Shown: one piece after another, positions 26,811 to 34,802 of the stretch
Layout of the letters: each line of letters begins with the position of its first letter
How positions within the stretch are numbered: the first letter of the stretch is position 1
The notes under the pieces: model-generated
The model's database searches: none
Seen by the model: the letters and a program-made list of their open reading frames with translations, nothing else
What the model was told of the DNA's origin: nothing
NCBI GenBank assembly: GCA_016859345.1
Contig: CM029121.1
Location: 29,270,527-29,334,526, forward strand
Direction of reading: 5' to 3'
Length of the DNA: 64,000 nucleotides
From: Istiophorus platypterus
Taxonomy: Eukaryota; Chordata; Actinopteri; Istiophoriformes; Istiophoridae
Program-made: the position numbers and the translations under genes

Positions 26811-29249
26811 GACGCAGAGACACGCACACACACACACACACTGCAGATGTTTTTGTCATTGTTGTTTAATTCAGGTTGTGTAAATGTTTTTCCCGCTTTA
26901 ACAAACTCTCAGCAGGTGAACACTCATCTGTTTGAGCCTCTGTCCTCAGCCTGCTGGTGTCTGTGCTGCAGTCGGTGGACAGAGGATGCCCGTGTCATTG
27001 GGGGGGGGGGGGGGGGGGGCTGTTGGTGTCTGAGTCAAGTTGTCGTTGTCAGTGCTGATCTGTTGCTGCACAGGTTGCTGCATCAGGAGTGGCAGAATGG
27101 AAACACCGAACACCTGAAATTCCAGGCCAGGATGTTGAGCAGTAACACTCCCAAGTGTTTGGCCAACTGGAAAATGTAAGTGAGAAAACACACTGAAATA
27201 ACGAAAGTGTCAGGATGTAGCTTTAATTAGTTTGAATGGGGAGAAGAATACAGTGATCCAGTAGGCAGGACACTGAATCCTGAATCCAACAGAGCTTTAA
27301 ACCATGACTGTGGTGATTTTTCTTCTGTTCAACAAATCCTACCAAAATACCAAACTAACGATGAATGGATCCATTAGACACAGGCTGAGAGTGTGTATCG
27401 AGGGTTTGGCTTTACATCCCTACACCTGTTTTTAAACTGATGGTGACTCGATGCACGTGACTCTTCAGTGAAGCAGAGTTTTTATCGCATCGCTGCCCAG
27501 ACGATGCCTCTCAGCGATTCTGTCTTCATGGGTCGTCTTTTGTGAGCTGAGGGCGTCAGCAGAGTCGAGGAGAGATATTGCTTCTCTGCCACTTCAACTC
27601 GCATCCCACTTTCTAAAAACAGACAAAAAAAAGCTCTGGAGGGTTGACCTCCACTTTTTAATATCTTTAGCTCCTGTTCCTTTTGGGTTGAGGGCGACTC
27701 TCCAGCTAGTTTAGGAAATTACTGACCCTTTTAAGACTTACTACTTCAGTAGGAACCAATGAGCTCAGAGCTGAGAGCCACAGACAGAGGGGGGAAGGAA
27801 TTGATAGACAGAGGTTTGAGTCTGAGTCTATATGGGATTTATTGCCCATTAGAAAATTTAGATTAACACCAGACTGATCCTTTAAAAACATCAGTTGAAA
27901 TGTCTTTTTGGCAAGTTTTCCTAAGGTGAAGCTGACAGTGTGTCTGTGCTGTTTCCTGGCAGAGCGATAGCAGTGGAGAAGGAGCTAAAGGAGCGATCGG
28001 AGGTGAGTTAGTAATGGAGCGATGTGAGAGTGAACGGGGTCAGATCAACAACCTAATACACGCAGACACAGTCAGCAGGATTCCTTTTACTGTGAAAACC
28101 ATGTAAAAATGTATGAAGTCTGGTGCGAAGCCCGAAGAGTGACCGGCTGAGGTCCGCCCCTCCGCTCTGGTTTTTCTGAGCCGACTGTGACCATTTCATC
28201 TCATTTCCTCCCCTGCAGGCTTTTATCACTGTAAATTGTAGCACGTGGCAGTTTAGATTCTTGATTTGAGAGTTTTTGTTATAAGACGACAACAGGACTA
28301 AACCTCTGACTTCATTCCACGCTCTTATTTTTTTCTGTCCGCGTCCTCTGCTGAACTGACACAATGCTCTGGCGTCTGGTGTTTTTTTTTTTTTTTTTTC
28401 TCCCCCCTCTCCCCTCTTTTATTTTATTTTTTTGTTTTTGTAGGTGCGACTTCTCTATCAGCAGGCCCTCCACAACCTTCCACTGTGTGCTGCCCTGTGG
28501 AGAGATGTAATTTACCCCCTTCAGTTTCTCTTTAACACCCATCACATGCAGACACATAACACACAGACCAGATTGTCTCTGATCCTGTTACATTCGTTAC
28601 TTCAGGTGTTTCAGATCCAGATCCGGTTCTAGAACGCTTTGGTTCCATCACAGAGCATGTTGAAGGGATGCAGAGGTTTGACCTTGTGTCCACGAAGCAT
28701 CTTGTAGTGGTTTAACTGGTCTTGAACCAGCACAGTGAGCAGCTCAGTAGAACTCATCAAAAGATAAAGTCTTTAAAGCCAGTGCATCAGGTACACCTGT
28801 ATGGCAGCGGTCTGTCGGTATGGCGGCGGTCTGTCGAGTACACCTGTACGGTTGTTAGTTGTCTTTAGATGTAGTTTTATCTCAAAGTAAAGAACAGGGT
28901 CTGGACTGAATCACATGTGAGGTGACTGGTGGAAACAGGTTCTTTCTCTTGTTTTTGCCACACCTGTATACACGCATGTTCACCTGCTGCCCCCCATCTT
29001 CCCCCCTCTCATTCTCCTCTATATCCTTTCTGCCCCCCTTCGCTCTCTGTCCTTTCCCCCTCTCCCTCCTCTCTAACCCCCCCCCCTTTCTCCCTGTGCC
29101 CCCCCCCCCTCCCCCGTCTCCCCATCCAGCGCCTGCTGTTTGAAGCAGCTGAAGGAGGTAACTCAGATAAGCTGAGGAGGCTTGTAGACTGGTGTCAGCA
29201 GGTGGGAGTGAGTTTAGTCGTGGGCCAATCACAGGGAGAAGATCACTGA
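1274..29249 (+). CDS. zfc3h1: zfc3h1, zinc finger C3H1 domain-containing protein (PAXT exosome adaptor), 35 exons
   Basis: ZFC3H1 bridges the RNA helicase MTR4 and poly(A)-binding PABPN1 in the PAXT connection, which retains and degrades polyadenylated nuclear RNAs. Recognised from the acidic start (EEGELEDGEICDD), the ESFEDLL.KYKQIQLELE block, LYQYDNYEEVAMDTDSE, the proline/acidic block before MLLRE, the GPYHSPLLVF.SYR segment before the C3H finger, and C-terminal half-a-TPR helices. Exons: 1274-1799, 4099-4509, 5621-5811, 6205-6664, 6945-7156, 7854-7977, 8932-9026, 9506-9697, 10428-10589, 10833-10970, 11745-11863, 12002-12151, 12762-12936, 13069-13197, 14746-15462, 16073-16182, [17 disrupted, ~17606-17745], 17832-17953, 18097-18198, 18279-18407, 19469-19646, 19745-19931, 20772-20960, 22034-22271, 22396-22501, 22974-23172, 23308-23402, 23574-23681, 25404-25508, 25624-25786, 26623-26723, 27074-27175, 27963-28002, 28444-28506, 29130-29249. 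Phases agree throughout except at exon 17. Expected length is about 2,100 residues, slightly longer than the human protein. Confidence 0.93.
4099..4509 (+). CDS. zfc3h1: zfc3h1 exon 2: conserved coiled-coil segment
   Basis: The acceptor TTTGCCTCAG is followed by a frame that joins exon 1 in phase 1. It encodes the conserved SKYKQIQLELECIRKEE helix, then an acidic Pro/Glu linker and a second conserved block (FNIKPLRQKLPTPAKLDEL). The donor G|GTGAGT at 4510 leaves phase 1. The helix is one of the best markers of the family in this window. Confidence 0.9.
4849..5276 (+). mobile_element. 5'-truncated LINE (non-LTR retrotransposon) with target-site duplication, in zfc3h1 intron 2
   Basis: An insertion of about 390 bp (4867-5258) is flanked by an 18-base perfect direct repeat, AGTATCTTAACTTTACAC (4849-4866 and 5259-5276), which I read as the target-site duplication. 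The insert carries an open frame on the + strand (4907-5233) typical of the C-terminal end of LINE reverse transcriptases: RLRWFGHVLRR, then GRRPRGRPKRRF, ending RCGDP. A short A/G-rich 3' tail (AAAGCCGAAAGAAAAAGAAG) follows. The element is severely 5'-truncated and cannot be autonomous. RTE-like and other LINE clades share these tail motifs, so I do not name a clade. It lies in sense orientation to the host gene. Confidence 0.85.
5621..5811 (+). CDS. zfc3h1: zfc3h1 exon 3: acidic region with Cys cluster
   Basis: Runs between TCTTGCCAG and AAG|GTGCGA. It encodes a Glu-rich stretch (EEDERTEDGAETEQKPETE) followed by a small cysteine cluster (CLCCGEE, then CSCRRE) and a Ser-rich end (ESSASSEDS). 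The phase fits both neighbours. Whether the cysteines bind metal cannot be told from sequence. Confidence 0.8.
6205..6664 (+). CDS. zfc3h1: zfc3h1 exon 4: helical segment, 14-Ala run and Arg/Asp repeats
   Basis: Begins with conserved helix ELSELQLRLLALQSASKKW and QQVMKKSKDRI. It then enters a low-complexity region: Gly-Pro repeats, a run of about 14 alanines encoded by near-pure GCT codons (about 6424-6465), and an Arg/Asp/Glu-rich stretch (RDRDR, ERDRERLAERDR). The donor is CCAG|GTGAGA. The alanine tract is a coding trinucleotide repeat and is probably length-polymorphic. Confidence 0.87.
6945..7977 (+). CDS. zfc3h1: zfc3h1 exons 5-6: basic helix block and YQYDNYEEV motif
   Basis: Exon 5 (6945-7156) encodes a long charged helix (REQEEKRRQDEEERRKRED) and the conserved QYNRFMKLVGGKMRMRSK end. 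Exon 6 (7854-7977) encodes the family signature NLYQYDNYEEVAMDTDSETS. Both have canonical acceptors, donors GTAAGA and GTGAAT, and matching phases. The 697-bp intron between them holds no recognisable element beyond T- and GTT-rich patches near 7407-7430. Confidence 0.9.
8932..9697 (+). CDS. zfc3h1: zfc3h1 exons 7-8: Pro-rich and acidic block
   Basis: Exon 7 (8932-9026) encodes SPTHNPFSGEDPGGFSQMSL and ends QFGL. Exon 8 (9506-9697) encodes a polyproline stretch interrupted by Leu, then a conserved PPKPPFADEEEEEEMLLRE segment. Proline-rich followed by acidic sequence at this place is characteristic of ZFC3H1. A 21-base A run lies in the intron (about 9311-9331). Confidence 0.88.
10011..10160 (+). 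repeat. Dispersed fish repeat (TACATTTACTCAAGTAC type) in zfc3h1 intron 8
   Basis: Contains GTGGAGGAATGTAACTAAGT, TACATTTACTCAAGTAC and GAGTATTTCC..TTTACTACATTTCA, a sequence seen again at 59.15 kb and in part at 50.7, 52.5 and 56.8 kb. Recurrence inside one 64-kb window shows a dispersed family; its transposon class is not determined here. Confidence 0.7.
10428..11863 (+). CDS. zfc3h1: zfc3h1 exons 9-11: Ser-rich linker, SVVVSLNDSDDSDSD and EYRLLKEEI blocks
   Basis: Exon 9 (10428-10589) is Ser/Pro-rich. Exon 10 (10833-10970) encodes HKSVVVSLNDSDDSDSDMDA and FGGLEFMIKEARRTVE. Exon 11 (11745-11863) encodes ENNPVRTPEALPE and KKVEYRLLKEEIA, all family-conserved. Exons 10 and 11 end at weak donors with C at +3 (GTCGGG at 10971, GTCCGA at 11864). 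Phases (0, 0, 2) nevertheless fit the next exons exactly. Confidence 0.88.
12002..13197 (+). CDS. zfc3h1: zfc3h1 exons 12-14: coiled coil
   Basis: Exon 12 (12002-12151) starts at a NAGNAG acceptor (TAGCAGC), so one serine may be included or skipped. Exon 13 (12762-12936) encodes a heptad-rich coil (LQRDEAVLRHLLQQELKKRE, then EKIVNANKTLLKKLQEQ). Exon 14 (13069-13197) continues with VHRVEHRVSIKKSLA. The helical run of about 110 residues probably mediates a protein-protein contact. All junction phases agree. Confidence 0.9.
12276..13472. repeat. Two (TA)n microsatellites
   Basis: Alternating TA tracts at about 12276-12306 and 13403-13472 in zfc3h1 introns 12 and 14. The second is about 70 bp of uninterrupted TA. 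Confidence 0.9.
14487..14705. repeat. (TG)n-rich compound minisatellite
   Basis: A ~35-bp unit (GTGTGTGCACGTGCGTGTGTGTCTGTACA) is repeated about four times, grading into simple TG. Open frames through it on both strands (His/Thr-rich or Cys/Val-rich) reflect the repeat, not coding. Confidence 0.85.
14746..15462 (+). CDS. zfc3h1: zfc3h1 exon 15: large exon with coil, Pro-rich linker and PEPA repeats
   Basis: At 717 bp this is the largest exon. It starts with a coiled coil (HFAELIAQKQWLQQLESEYA), passes through a Pro-rich linker, and contains five tandem 12-bp units encoding EPAP (about 15104-15155). A Ser/Ala-rich region follows, then a conserved helix (LDLDTLKLRYQQQARLGELL). It opens in phase 0 after CTCAG and closes in phase 0 at CAG|GTGAAA. 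Confidence 0.9.
16073..16182 (+). CDS. zfc3h1: zfc3h1 exon 16: GPYHSPLLVF segment before the zinc finger
   Basis: Encodes the strongly conserved PFGPYHSPLLVFRSYR, which directly precedes the C3H finger in the family. The donor is AG|GTAAAT, phase 2. It joins in frame to the FSPYYRTKEKLSLSSV start of either downstream exon-17 copy. Confidence 0.9.
16538..16642. repeat. ~33-bp minisatellite next to the exon-17 duplication
   Basis: Three to four imperfect units containing GTGTCTGTAGTATAAATACT, separated by CCTCCT or TCTCTCT. The last unit runs directly into the first copy of the exon-17 duplication, so it may have taken part in its formation or in a misassembly. Confidence 0.7.
16636..17196 (+). 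repeat. Tandem duplication, copy A, containing a degenerate copy of zfc3h1 exon 17
   Basis: This segment is repeated at 17197-17760 with an offset of about 562 bp. Shared blocks include CTCCAATGCG.GGAAGGTCCC, CCTGGGACACCTACTATAGC, ATGAGGGTTGAGTTTGAAGA and the exon acceptor with GTTCAGTC. Its exon copy starts at 17043 but reaches an in-frame TGA at 17080-17082. It keeps the CFC start of the zinc-finger motif (near 17119) and a plausible exon end CAGTG|GTGGAG. The two copies differ by many single-base insertions and deletions, often in homopolymers, which is more typical of uncorrected read error than of neutral divergence. Confidence 0.85.
17197..17760 (+). pseudogene. zfc3h1: Tandem duplication, copy B: zfc3h1 exon 17 (C3H zinc finger) with an in-frame stop
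   Basis: From the acceptor GCCAG (exon start 17606) the frame reads FSPYYRTKEKLSLSSVTYSN and on to RKCF, exactly as expected. It then meets TGA at 17691-17693, where the second cysteine codon of the finger should be. In another frame the segment SGTSDDDDC follows, matching the family's GTCNDDDC with one Cys replaced by Ser. A frameshift and local scrambling thus fall inside the zinc finger. The final His of the finger is intact on exon 18. Since all other 34 exons are clean, sequence error is likelier than true loss, but the raw sequence does not encode a working finger. Confidence 0.75.
17832..18407 (+). CDS. zfc3h1: zfc3h1 exons 18-20: end of zinc finger and LFGVNKDRM block
   Basis: Exon 18 (17832-17953) opens with G|CAGCAC, completing the W-Q-H end of the C3H finger, then encodes NQLFQDILSYNLSLI. 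Exon 19 (18097-18198) encodes KKLFGVNKDRMGIDQKAVLL. Exon 20 (18279-18407) encodes PPFTTCKDARRWKPKPS. All three blocks are family hallmarks. The donor of exon 19 is GTCGGT, again with C at +3. Confidence 0.9.
19469..23681 (+). CDS. zfc3h1: zfc3h1 exons 21-28: half-a-TPR (HAT) helical repeats
   Basis: Exons 21-28 (19469-19646 to 23574-23681) encode paired helices of the HAT type. Examples are TQLWIKLAFKYLNQNE, NPEVWSHYLSLFSRRGSREE, DYRVWWN, ALVWLSYIHLTEFDRL, SMWLHALAECPNNAEVFYHS and TPYLHLIHW. The regular W..Y/L spacing and A/P-turns suit an RNA-processing scaffold. Junction phases are 2, 0, 0, 1, 2, 0, 2, 2 and all match. The ~840-bp intron 22 carries a 17-bp perfect stem-loop (20505-20556). 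Confidence 0.9.
20505..20556. repeat. Perfect 17-bp inverted repeat with 18-nt loop
   Basis: GAAACTGATCACAGATC (20505-20521) is exactly complementary to GATCTGTGATCAGTTTC (20540-20556). The loop contains repeated GTAGAT. It lies in zfc3h1 intron 22. No function can be assigned. Confidence 0.8.
24781..25310. repeat. Two direct copies of a dispersed repeat in zfc3h1 intron 28
   Basis: A segment of about 140 bp beginning AATACTGCGGCATTTTGGGAAAT occurs at about 24785-24930 and again at about 25172-25310. Both copies carry CTGGGACTTAAATGA, GGTTTGAATC.TCATTTTGATAAGT and TATCTCAGCAGTGA.GGAGAAGAG. The copies differ by scattered substitutions and small gaps. It resembles a common dispersed fish repeat; the class is not determined. 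Confidence 0.7.
25404..29249 (+). CDS. zfc3h1: zfc3h1 exons 29-35: C-terminal HAT helices and stop
   Basis: Exons at 25404-25508, 25624-25786, 26623-26723, 27074-27175, 27963-28002, 28444-28506 and 29130-29249. They encode WQWLHSSVEETVDAFERAL, VPFNPAEFWSCYRFHNK, SCLPQTQHALVLERLRYAMP, CLANWKIAIAVEKELKERSE, VRLLYQQALHNLPLCAALWRD and finally LLFEAAEGGNSDKLRRLVDW, ending ...GQSQGEDH and a stop. Phases agree at all six joins. Introns here contain (CA)n at 26745-26842 and a 20-base G run at 27000-27019. Confidence 0.9.
26745..26842. repeat. (CA)n microsatellite
   Basis: Long CA tract (26745-26806), then a shorter one (about 26824-26841), separated by CTGCAGACGCAGAGACACG. The flank CTGCAGA(T/C)G is duplicated. 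Confidence 0.9.
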
Positions 29250-31676
29250 CCATCAGCTCCAGCACTGCAACTACAAACTACACAGTTATTATTATCATCA
29301 CAATCGTAAAAAGAAATCAGCTGACTGGCTGTAGATGATTGAGTGAGAGCAGACAGATCAGACGAGGTAAGACAGATGTCCCCCTACACCTCCTCCAGGA
29401 CGCCTCGAGGCCCCTGTGCTCCCTCGAATGTCCATATGTGGACCTGCTTATGTCCCATCACATCATGTACGTAAGTATAGACCTGCTGAGTGCCGCAGTG
29501 TATTCTCTCCTCGATTCATGTCCTCCCTCCTTTTGTTCCTGTCACTTTTCATTTCATTTGGATTTCATTTCCCTCCCTTTTTAATTTAAGTTACTTTCGG
29601 GGGGATGGGGGGGGTTTGGTTGGGACAGACCGTGACATTTCACTGTGGTGTTTGACAACCCCCCTCCCCCACGTGTGTTTTAAAGGAAGCGCCCCCGTGC
29701 TGAAGCAACATCTGCACGTTGTCTTTTTCTTTGTGTCCCAGAGGAAAAACAGGACTTTGATTTTGTTAAACCAATCAAACTGAATATTGATCTGAGTGTT
29801 GAGCGCGGCTGCTGCCTGCTTAGTATTTTCTATTTGGCTGGGTCCGGTCTGAATGAGTGTGAGAGAGACTGCCACAGAGACTGATCCACGCCGAGCCCAG
29901 CGCCGGGAACGCCCTTTAAACGCACTACTGTTAGAGACAGTCAGGACACGCTCACATGCTCTCATGTGCAATTTGTCTATTCCTTTTTGTCAAAGTTCTG
30001 CCATATAATCATTAAAGAGTATTAGCAAGGCGAGGAGATAAAGTCCTTCCACTGTTGTTTTTTATATGTTGGATTTAAATGTTATTAAATTATTTTCTAA
30101 AGATACCAACGTGTGTTCGGAGTTTTTATTGTGTCACGAGTCTTCATGTTGATCTGTTTATTTCCGATTCATCATCATTGATAAAATGTCAGAGAACAGC
30201 AAACAATGTCCAAGCTGATGTCTTCTAACGTTTTGTCCAAAACCCAAAGAGATTCGGAGGAAAACTGAGAGGATGAGATATTTAGCATAACTCATTAAAT
30301 ACCTGACTCTTGATTAATTCATCTGCTTCCTTTTTCAACACTGCTTTGCTTCACTCTCTAGTTTTCCTGTGTCCCAGGCTGAAGTCTGTTTTTCAGTTAA
30401 TTGATTAAAATGTATAAATTGTCCTGAGGTTGTGTCCACAATGACATCTTCAGTTCATTGTGATATTCAACAAAAATCTGAGACACTGGAGACACTGACA
30501 CCAAAAAATATCCAGAGTTTGTTGTTGACAAAAAAGGATTCCTTGGTTGCTTGAGTTGGTGACTTATTTTCCAATCAGGTGAAGCATGAGCAGTTCCAGA
30601 ATTAATGATAATCATGAATTTCTTGGTGAAAAAGAACTGAGATCATTAAGCAAGTCAAGATTAACTGCACACAGTAAATCACCGTTGCTGTCCATGTAGT
30701 GACCTTCTCTTCTTACTCTATTCAGCAGATTTCTGCACTGACCTTGAAGTTCGAACAGTGTGGCAGTAGAAGGATGATCAACTTGACACAAAATTAAAAC
30801 ATAAAATCCTCTCCTCAAGTGCAGGTTAGAGCAGTTTAATGTGCTTTAAAGACTGAAGACAGTTTGAACAAACTGTGAAATAAAGAAAAAAAGGTTCAAA
30901 GACTTAAGTTTACAAACACAACTTAAAACCTTAAAATGACACAAAATCAAACTTTATTAAATTGATTATTTTCTGCCGGTTTTTCAGCAGTGACAGGAGC
31001 TCTCTCTAAAGTTGGTCTTCATTTGATATGTGTCTGCGTTTTTGGTCTCTGATACCTTTATTGAGCATCAATAGAGTTGTGTTGAATCCAGTTCTAATCA
31101 CTGTGTGTTGTCAAAACCAACAAAGGACTGGTCAGACAAAAGAAAAGAGACGTTTAAATAGAACATAACATTATGACTGTTAGTTATGCTGATAAATGTG
31201 AAAATTAACAAGTCTGCTGACGAAGAAAAGCTTGTGCCCCCAAACCCTTTTAAACATGGCTTTAGTAATGGCTCTAAATCACTTAGCAGTAGTAGGTTGA
31301 TTATACATTAGTCATGAGACATTAACAAACACTTTCAGGTTGCCAGGTTTTGCAAATTCCTCCTCCAGGATGACATTTGGTCTTTTAAACTCTTTAATTC
31401 ATTAAGGAGACCTGTTCAAGCCATTGGGTCTACAATGACCCATCAGGGCTGCAGCTGTAAACAGTAAGAGCCAGTATCTAAATTGATTTTGCTCCAGATT
31501 TCCTGCAGCTGTTTTCCAGAAGATCAGTGGGCAAACAAATGGAGACGTCTCCCTGATATATAGAGATAAGACAAAGTGTCTGCTGGAGGAGGATTTTTCA
31601 ATGATTGATTAATCATGAGTAAAGCCAGGTAGAGGTGTGAAGGCAGCTGCTACAGTAAGGAGGCCTTTTCCTCCTG
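29250..31676. other. zfc3h1 3' UTR and convergent intergenic gap
   Basis: No coding exon seen. A candidate zfc3h1 polyadenylation signal, ATTAAA, lies at 30011-30016, with a GT-rich stretch about 40 bp downstream. A further AATAAA is near 30878. For the opposing lgr5, TTTATT on the + strand (30953-30958) would be an AATAAA on the - strand. The two genes therefore end tail to tail within about 1-2 kb. Confidence 0.45.
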
Positions 31677-32455
31677 TCAGACCAGGATGTATCCAGGTTT
31701 CTCCTCAGTCTCCAGCTTCTGTGGCAGCTGGCGGAGGAGACTGTGCAGCTCTCGTCTGATCCGTGGACCAAGGATCATGTAAAGCAGAGGATCCACACAG
31801 CAGGGCAGGGACCAGATCATGAGCACTGCACATGTGGACACATCTGGGCTGAAGAGGGACAAGAGGCAGAGCAGGGAGGCAGAAGAGAAGAGCACGGTGT
31901 TTGTGAGCATGACGCTCAGCGACAGCCTCTCCTGATGGGGGTGACGAGTCACGTGGGTCAGGATCATAAACAGGAAACAGAAGGTGTTACACAGGACCAG
32001 GGCAGAGCTGTGAGTCCACCACACCGAGTCTTTACAGAGAGAACAGAGACTCTTCTCCTCCACAGCGACCAGAGGGAGAGTCAGAGTGAGGCTGCAGCAG
32101 ACCACACAGCTGATCTGAAAACAGCTCTTCTTCCAGGATTTACCCTCCAACATGGCACTGGGAGGCCTGGGAGGACAGGGAGAAGAGGAACACTCCAGAA
32201 CCTGGATTGCTCACTGGGTCAGATCCACGGAGCCAGTTGGCACTGACGATGCTGGATCCGGAGAGACCTGCGAGGAGGCGAAACCAGAAGATGATGGAGG
32301 GGAGGCGGAGGTTGGACGGAGGTCTGGGGGCTGAGGGGAGGAGGAGGATGGAGAGCAGGACTAGCCTGTTGAAGATGATGGAGATGCCGAAGATGAAGTG
32401 AAGCGAGTCCAGACCACATGTGGACAGACCTATGGGCGGAGACAGGTGAGCTATT
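31677..32455 (-). pseudogene. lgr5: lgr5 seven-transmembrane exon, split between two frames
   Basis: Read on the - strand, an upstream frame (about 32455 to 32122) gives TM1-TM2 of LGR type: GLDSLHFIFGISIIFNRLVL, then LPSIIFWFRLLAGLSGSSIV. It then shortens through ECL1/TM3, about 20 residues fewer than LGR5 and with the conserved TM3-start cysteine gone, and stops. From 32153 a second frame continues TM4-TM7: CVVCCSLTLTLPLVAV, ALVLCNTFCFLFMILTHV, SLPCCVDPLLYMILGPR and a short tail ending KPGYILV. The D/N-PLLY motif of TM7 is kept. The tail is much shorter than human LGR5. No intron I can draw restores the frame. Confidence 0.7.
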
Positions 32456-34279
32456 TAAACCTTCAGACTCCTCTGCTGCTAAATACTTTTCACATATTCT
32501 CCAGCGGAGCGTGTGGTGTTCAGCTAGTTTTTAAATCAGAATTCATCATTGAACAAGTCCCCTGTCAGGCCCCAGAACCCCTGGTTGGGAATCACAGTCC
32601 CACTGGATGAAAGTGAAAATTGGCGCCGGCACCAGAGAAGCATTTTGCCCTGACATCACACAATAAAGTCAGATAGTAGATGTGTTAGAAATGAGAGGGG
32701 AGATGATGTCATGATGATGTGCAACAAAGGTCCCTGACTGGATTTAAACCAAACCAGGATGTCCAAATCTGGCCACTTATCCACGGAAACGACCCTAGAA
32801 CAAGGCAAAGGTCCTACTCTCACCTGCACTCTTCAGTATAATAGATCAAGGTGCTGACAAACAGAGAATACCAAGGGTCGGTGTCACAGTCTGAAGTGTG
32901 TGACCTGTCGTACTGCCGCCGTCCACAGAGTCCTGCAGGCTCCCAGTGCTGCGGCAGTGAGGAAACGAGCCACACCAGGAATCCAGCTGCAGCACTGAAA
33001 CTCTGAAACGGAAAACACTCTCCATCAACAACGTTGTGTCAGTTTAGACAGAACTGCACGAATGGTGAAGTTAGGATGGTTCAAACAATAGTAGAGCAAG
33101 TAGTCTTTATTTATCAGTGTCCTTCATACAGCGAACATACAGGACCTGCAGGACTCCTGGTCTTTTATGTCTCTAGTTGGGAGATTGGACTCGTCCTGAA
33201 TGAATCTGGGACCAATCAGACCTTGTCGGACTGATGATGGAGAAGAATCTAAATGTGTGAAGTAACTGTGTGTGTTTATGAACCTGCAGCACTTTGGTCG
33301 GCTTGTGCCTTACCCCCCCCCCCCCCCCACCACACACACACACACACACCCGTGTGCTGTTACCTGAGTGTGTGTTGGGGTGGGTGGGAGACTCTGAGCT
33401 GCAGGTGTCCAGGCAGTGTGAGACCCTCCAGGGGGACAGAGCAGAGAGACACAGTCACCTGTTACTCTGTCTGGACCTGGAGCTCAGACAGCAAAACTCT
33501 AGAGAGACACGTCTCCAGAGTCTGACAGAAAACACATAATGAGCTAAAGCTGATCTGAGGTGATCTGTGCGGCTCCTCCCAGACGGAGGTAGGTAGGGTC
33601 GAGACGTGGCCGTCTGATGGAGCCGAGCAGGGATGAGCTGCCGTCTTTACTCGGCCAGGTCACGTTCAGATGCAGCTGTCTGGGGTCAGAGAGTTCGGTG
33701 TCACCGCAGTGGAGCGACGTCTCCTTTCTACATCCTGCATCTCTGCGGATTCTGAGGCCGACGGAGCTGAGATCGTCTAGCTCTTCCTTCCTTGGTATTT
33801 TTACAAGTTATTAAACATTTTATAAGCCTGAAGAAGTAAAGCGACCCATTATTTACATGGAAAAGTAAGAGACAAGTTCCTGAAAAATGAAACCAGTTTT
33901 AAGTAGCAGATTTGTGATTTTTTTTCATCTTCCCTGAACTGACATGATCAGATCTTTGTGGTCTAGATGAACTGTCCTATTCTGACAGGACCAGGAATCT
34001 TGATCACAGCTACAAAACGAGTCCATAGGAAAAATCTGCCATCAGATGTTGTCATATGTACAGAATCGCTCATATATCAGACCAGTCTATGGTTTTTATG
34101 TGGATTATGACGTTTCCGTCTCATTGTTTCCCACAGACAGACCCTCTAACGGAGAACTCCAGTGTCTCACAGTGACCCACGAACCGTTTCAGAGAATTAT
34201 ACGTCCTGACCTAGATTCTAAAAAAATGCTTTCCCAGGTGAGACTGCTTTAAATAAATTGTCGATTAATTGGGACTTAC
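32440..34279 (-). pseudogene. lgr5: Region of missing or decayed lgr5 exons (late LRRs and LRR C-cap)
   Basis: About seven exons are expected here. I find only traces, in the right order on the - strand. At about 33715-33780 a frame reads DLSS.GLR......C.K..SL, resembling the C-containing DLSYN repeat but without usable splice sites. At about 33380-33480 LSS and then VPLEGLTLPGHLQL resemble the last LRR but lie in different frames. At about 32990-33008, following a good acceptor, FQCC resembles the YQCC of the LRR C-cap and soon stops. These matches are weak and could partly be chance. Confidence 0.35.
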
Positions 34280-34345
34280 AGGGTTTCCAGTTTGTTGGTT
34301 CCAGTGAAATCTGGAGACTCTATGATGCTACTTCCCCTCAGAGAC
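34280..34345 (-). CDS. lgr5: lgr5 LRR exon 10
   Basis: A 66-bp phase-2 exon encoding SLRGSSIIESPDFTGTNK and LETL. It is one residue shorter than the human LNGASQITEFPDLTGTA repeat. The donor is GTAAGT. It is the last LRR exon I can read cleanly. Confidence 0.8.
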
Positions 34346-34632
34346 CTGAGACACAGACAAGGACACAAGAGAAACAACATGTTTTCGTTAGAAACACTGA
34401 TTTAAACCACTCACCCCAATTGTCATTGTTACATTGCCTCCAGGAAACTGGACGCACTTGAAAGATTTTTGAAGAAGGATGAGCCACAGAGATCAACAGG
34501 ACGTATTACAGTGTGTGAGAAAGTGAAAACACCAGAGACATGTCCTCAGGAACCAGGATTAGCTTGGGGGGGGGGGGGGGGGTATGATGCTGATGTGTGG
34601 TCTCGGGTGAGGTGAGGACTGTGGACACGTAC

Positions 34633-34704
34633 AGAGTCCTGAGCTCAGGCTGCAGCTGGAAAGACGAGTGTCCCGCACTGTGAAGAGGATTGTTCTGGAT
34701 GTTT
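34633..34704 (-). CDS. lgr5: lgr5 LRR exon 9
   Basis: A 72-bp phase-2 exon encoding NIQNNPLHSAGHSSFQLQ and PELRTL, matching the NPI...G.SAFQHLPELRTL repeat of LGR5. The donor is GTACGT. The intron to exon 8 is under 100 bp. Confidence 0.88.
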
Positions 34705-34802
34705 CTGAAACACATGACGAATGAGAAGCTGTTTCATCATTAATGTCTGATGTTCATGTGTCACTGCTGAAGAAAAGCGCTGCCCTGAGCGTCGGTACCC
34801 AC

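Noticed and set aside
31743..32246. 167-residue open frame on the + strand
   Set aside because: It is antisense to the lgr5 7TM exon, whose minus-strand translation shows clear receptor motifs.
32834..33010. Minus-strand open stretch after CCGTTTCAG ending at a GTGAGA donor, suggestive of a TM exon (FLVWLVSSLPQ)
   Set aside because: It keeps an open frame of about 58 residues but its phase does not fit the 7TM exon, and it matches no LGR segment. A different frame of the same stretch starts FQCC like the LRR C-cap, so I treat it as lgr5 remnant.
33544..33800. Open stretch on the minus strand without an ATG
   Set aside because: Only a short DLSS...C.K match to an LRR; no usable acceptor or donor. 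Kept only as possible remnant evidence.
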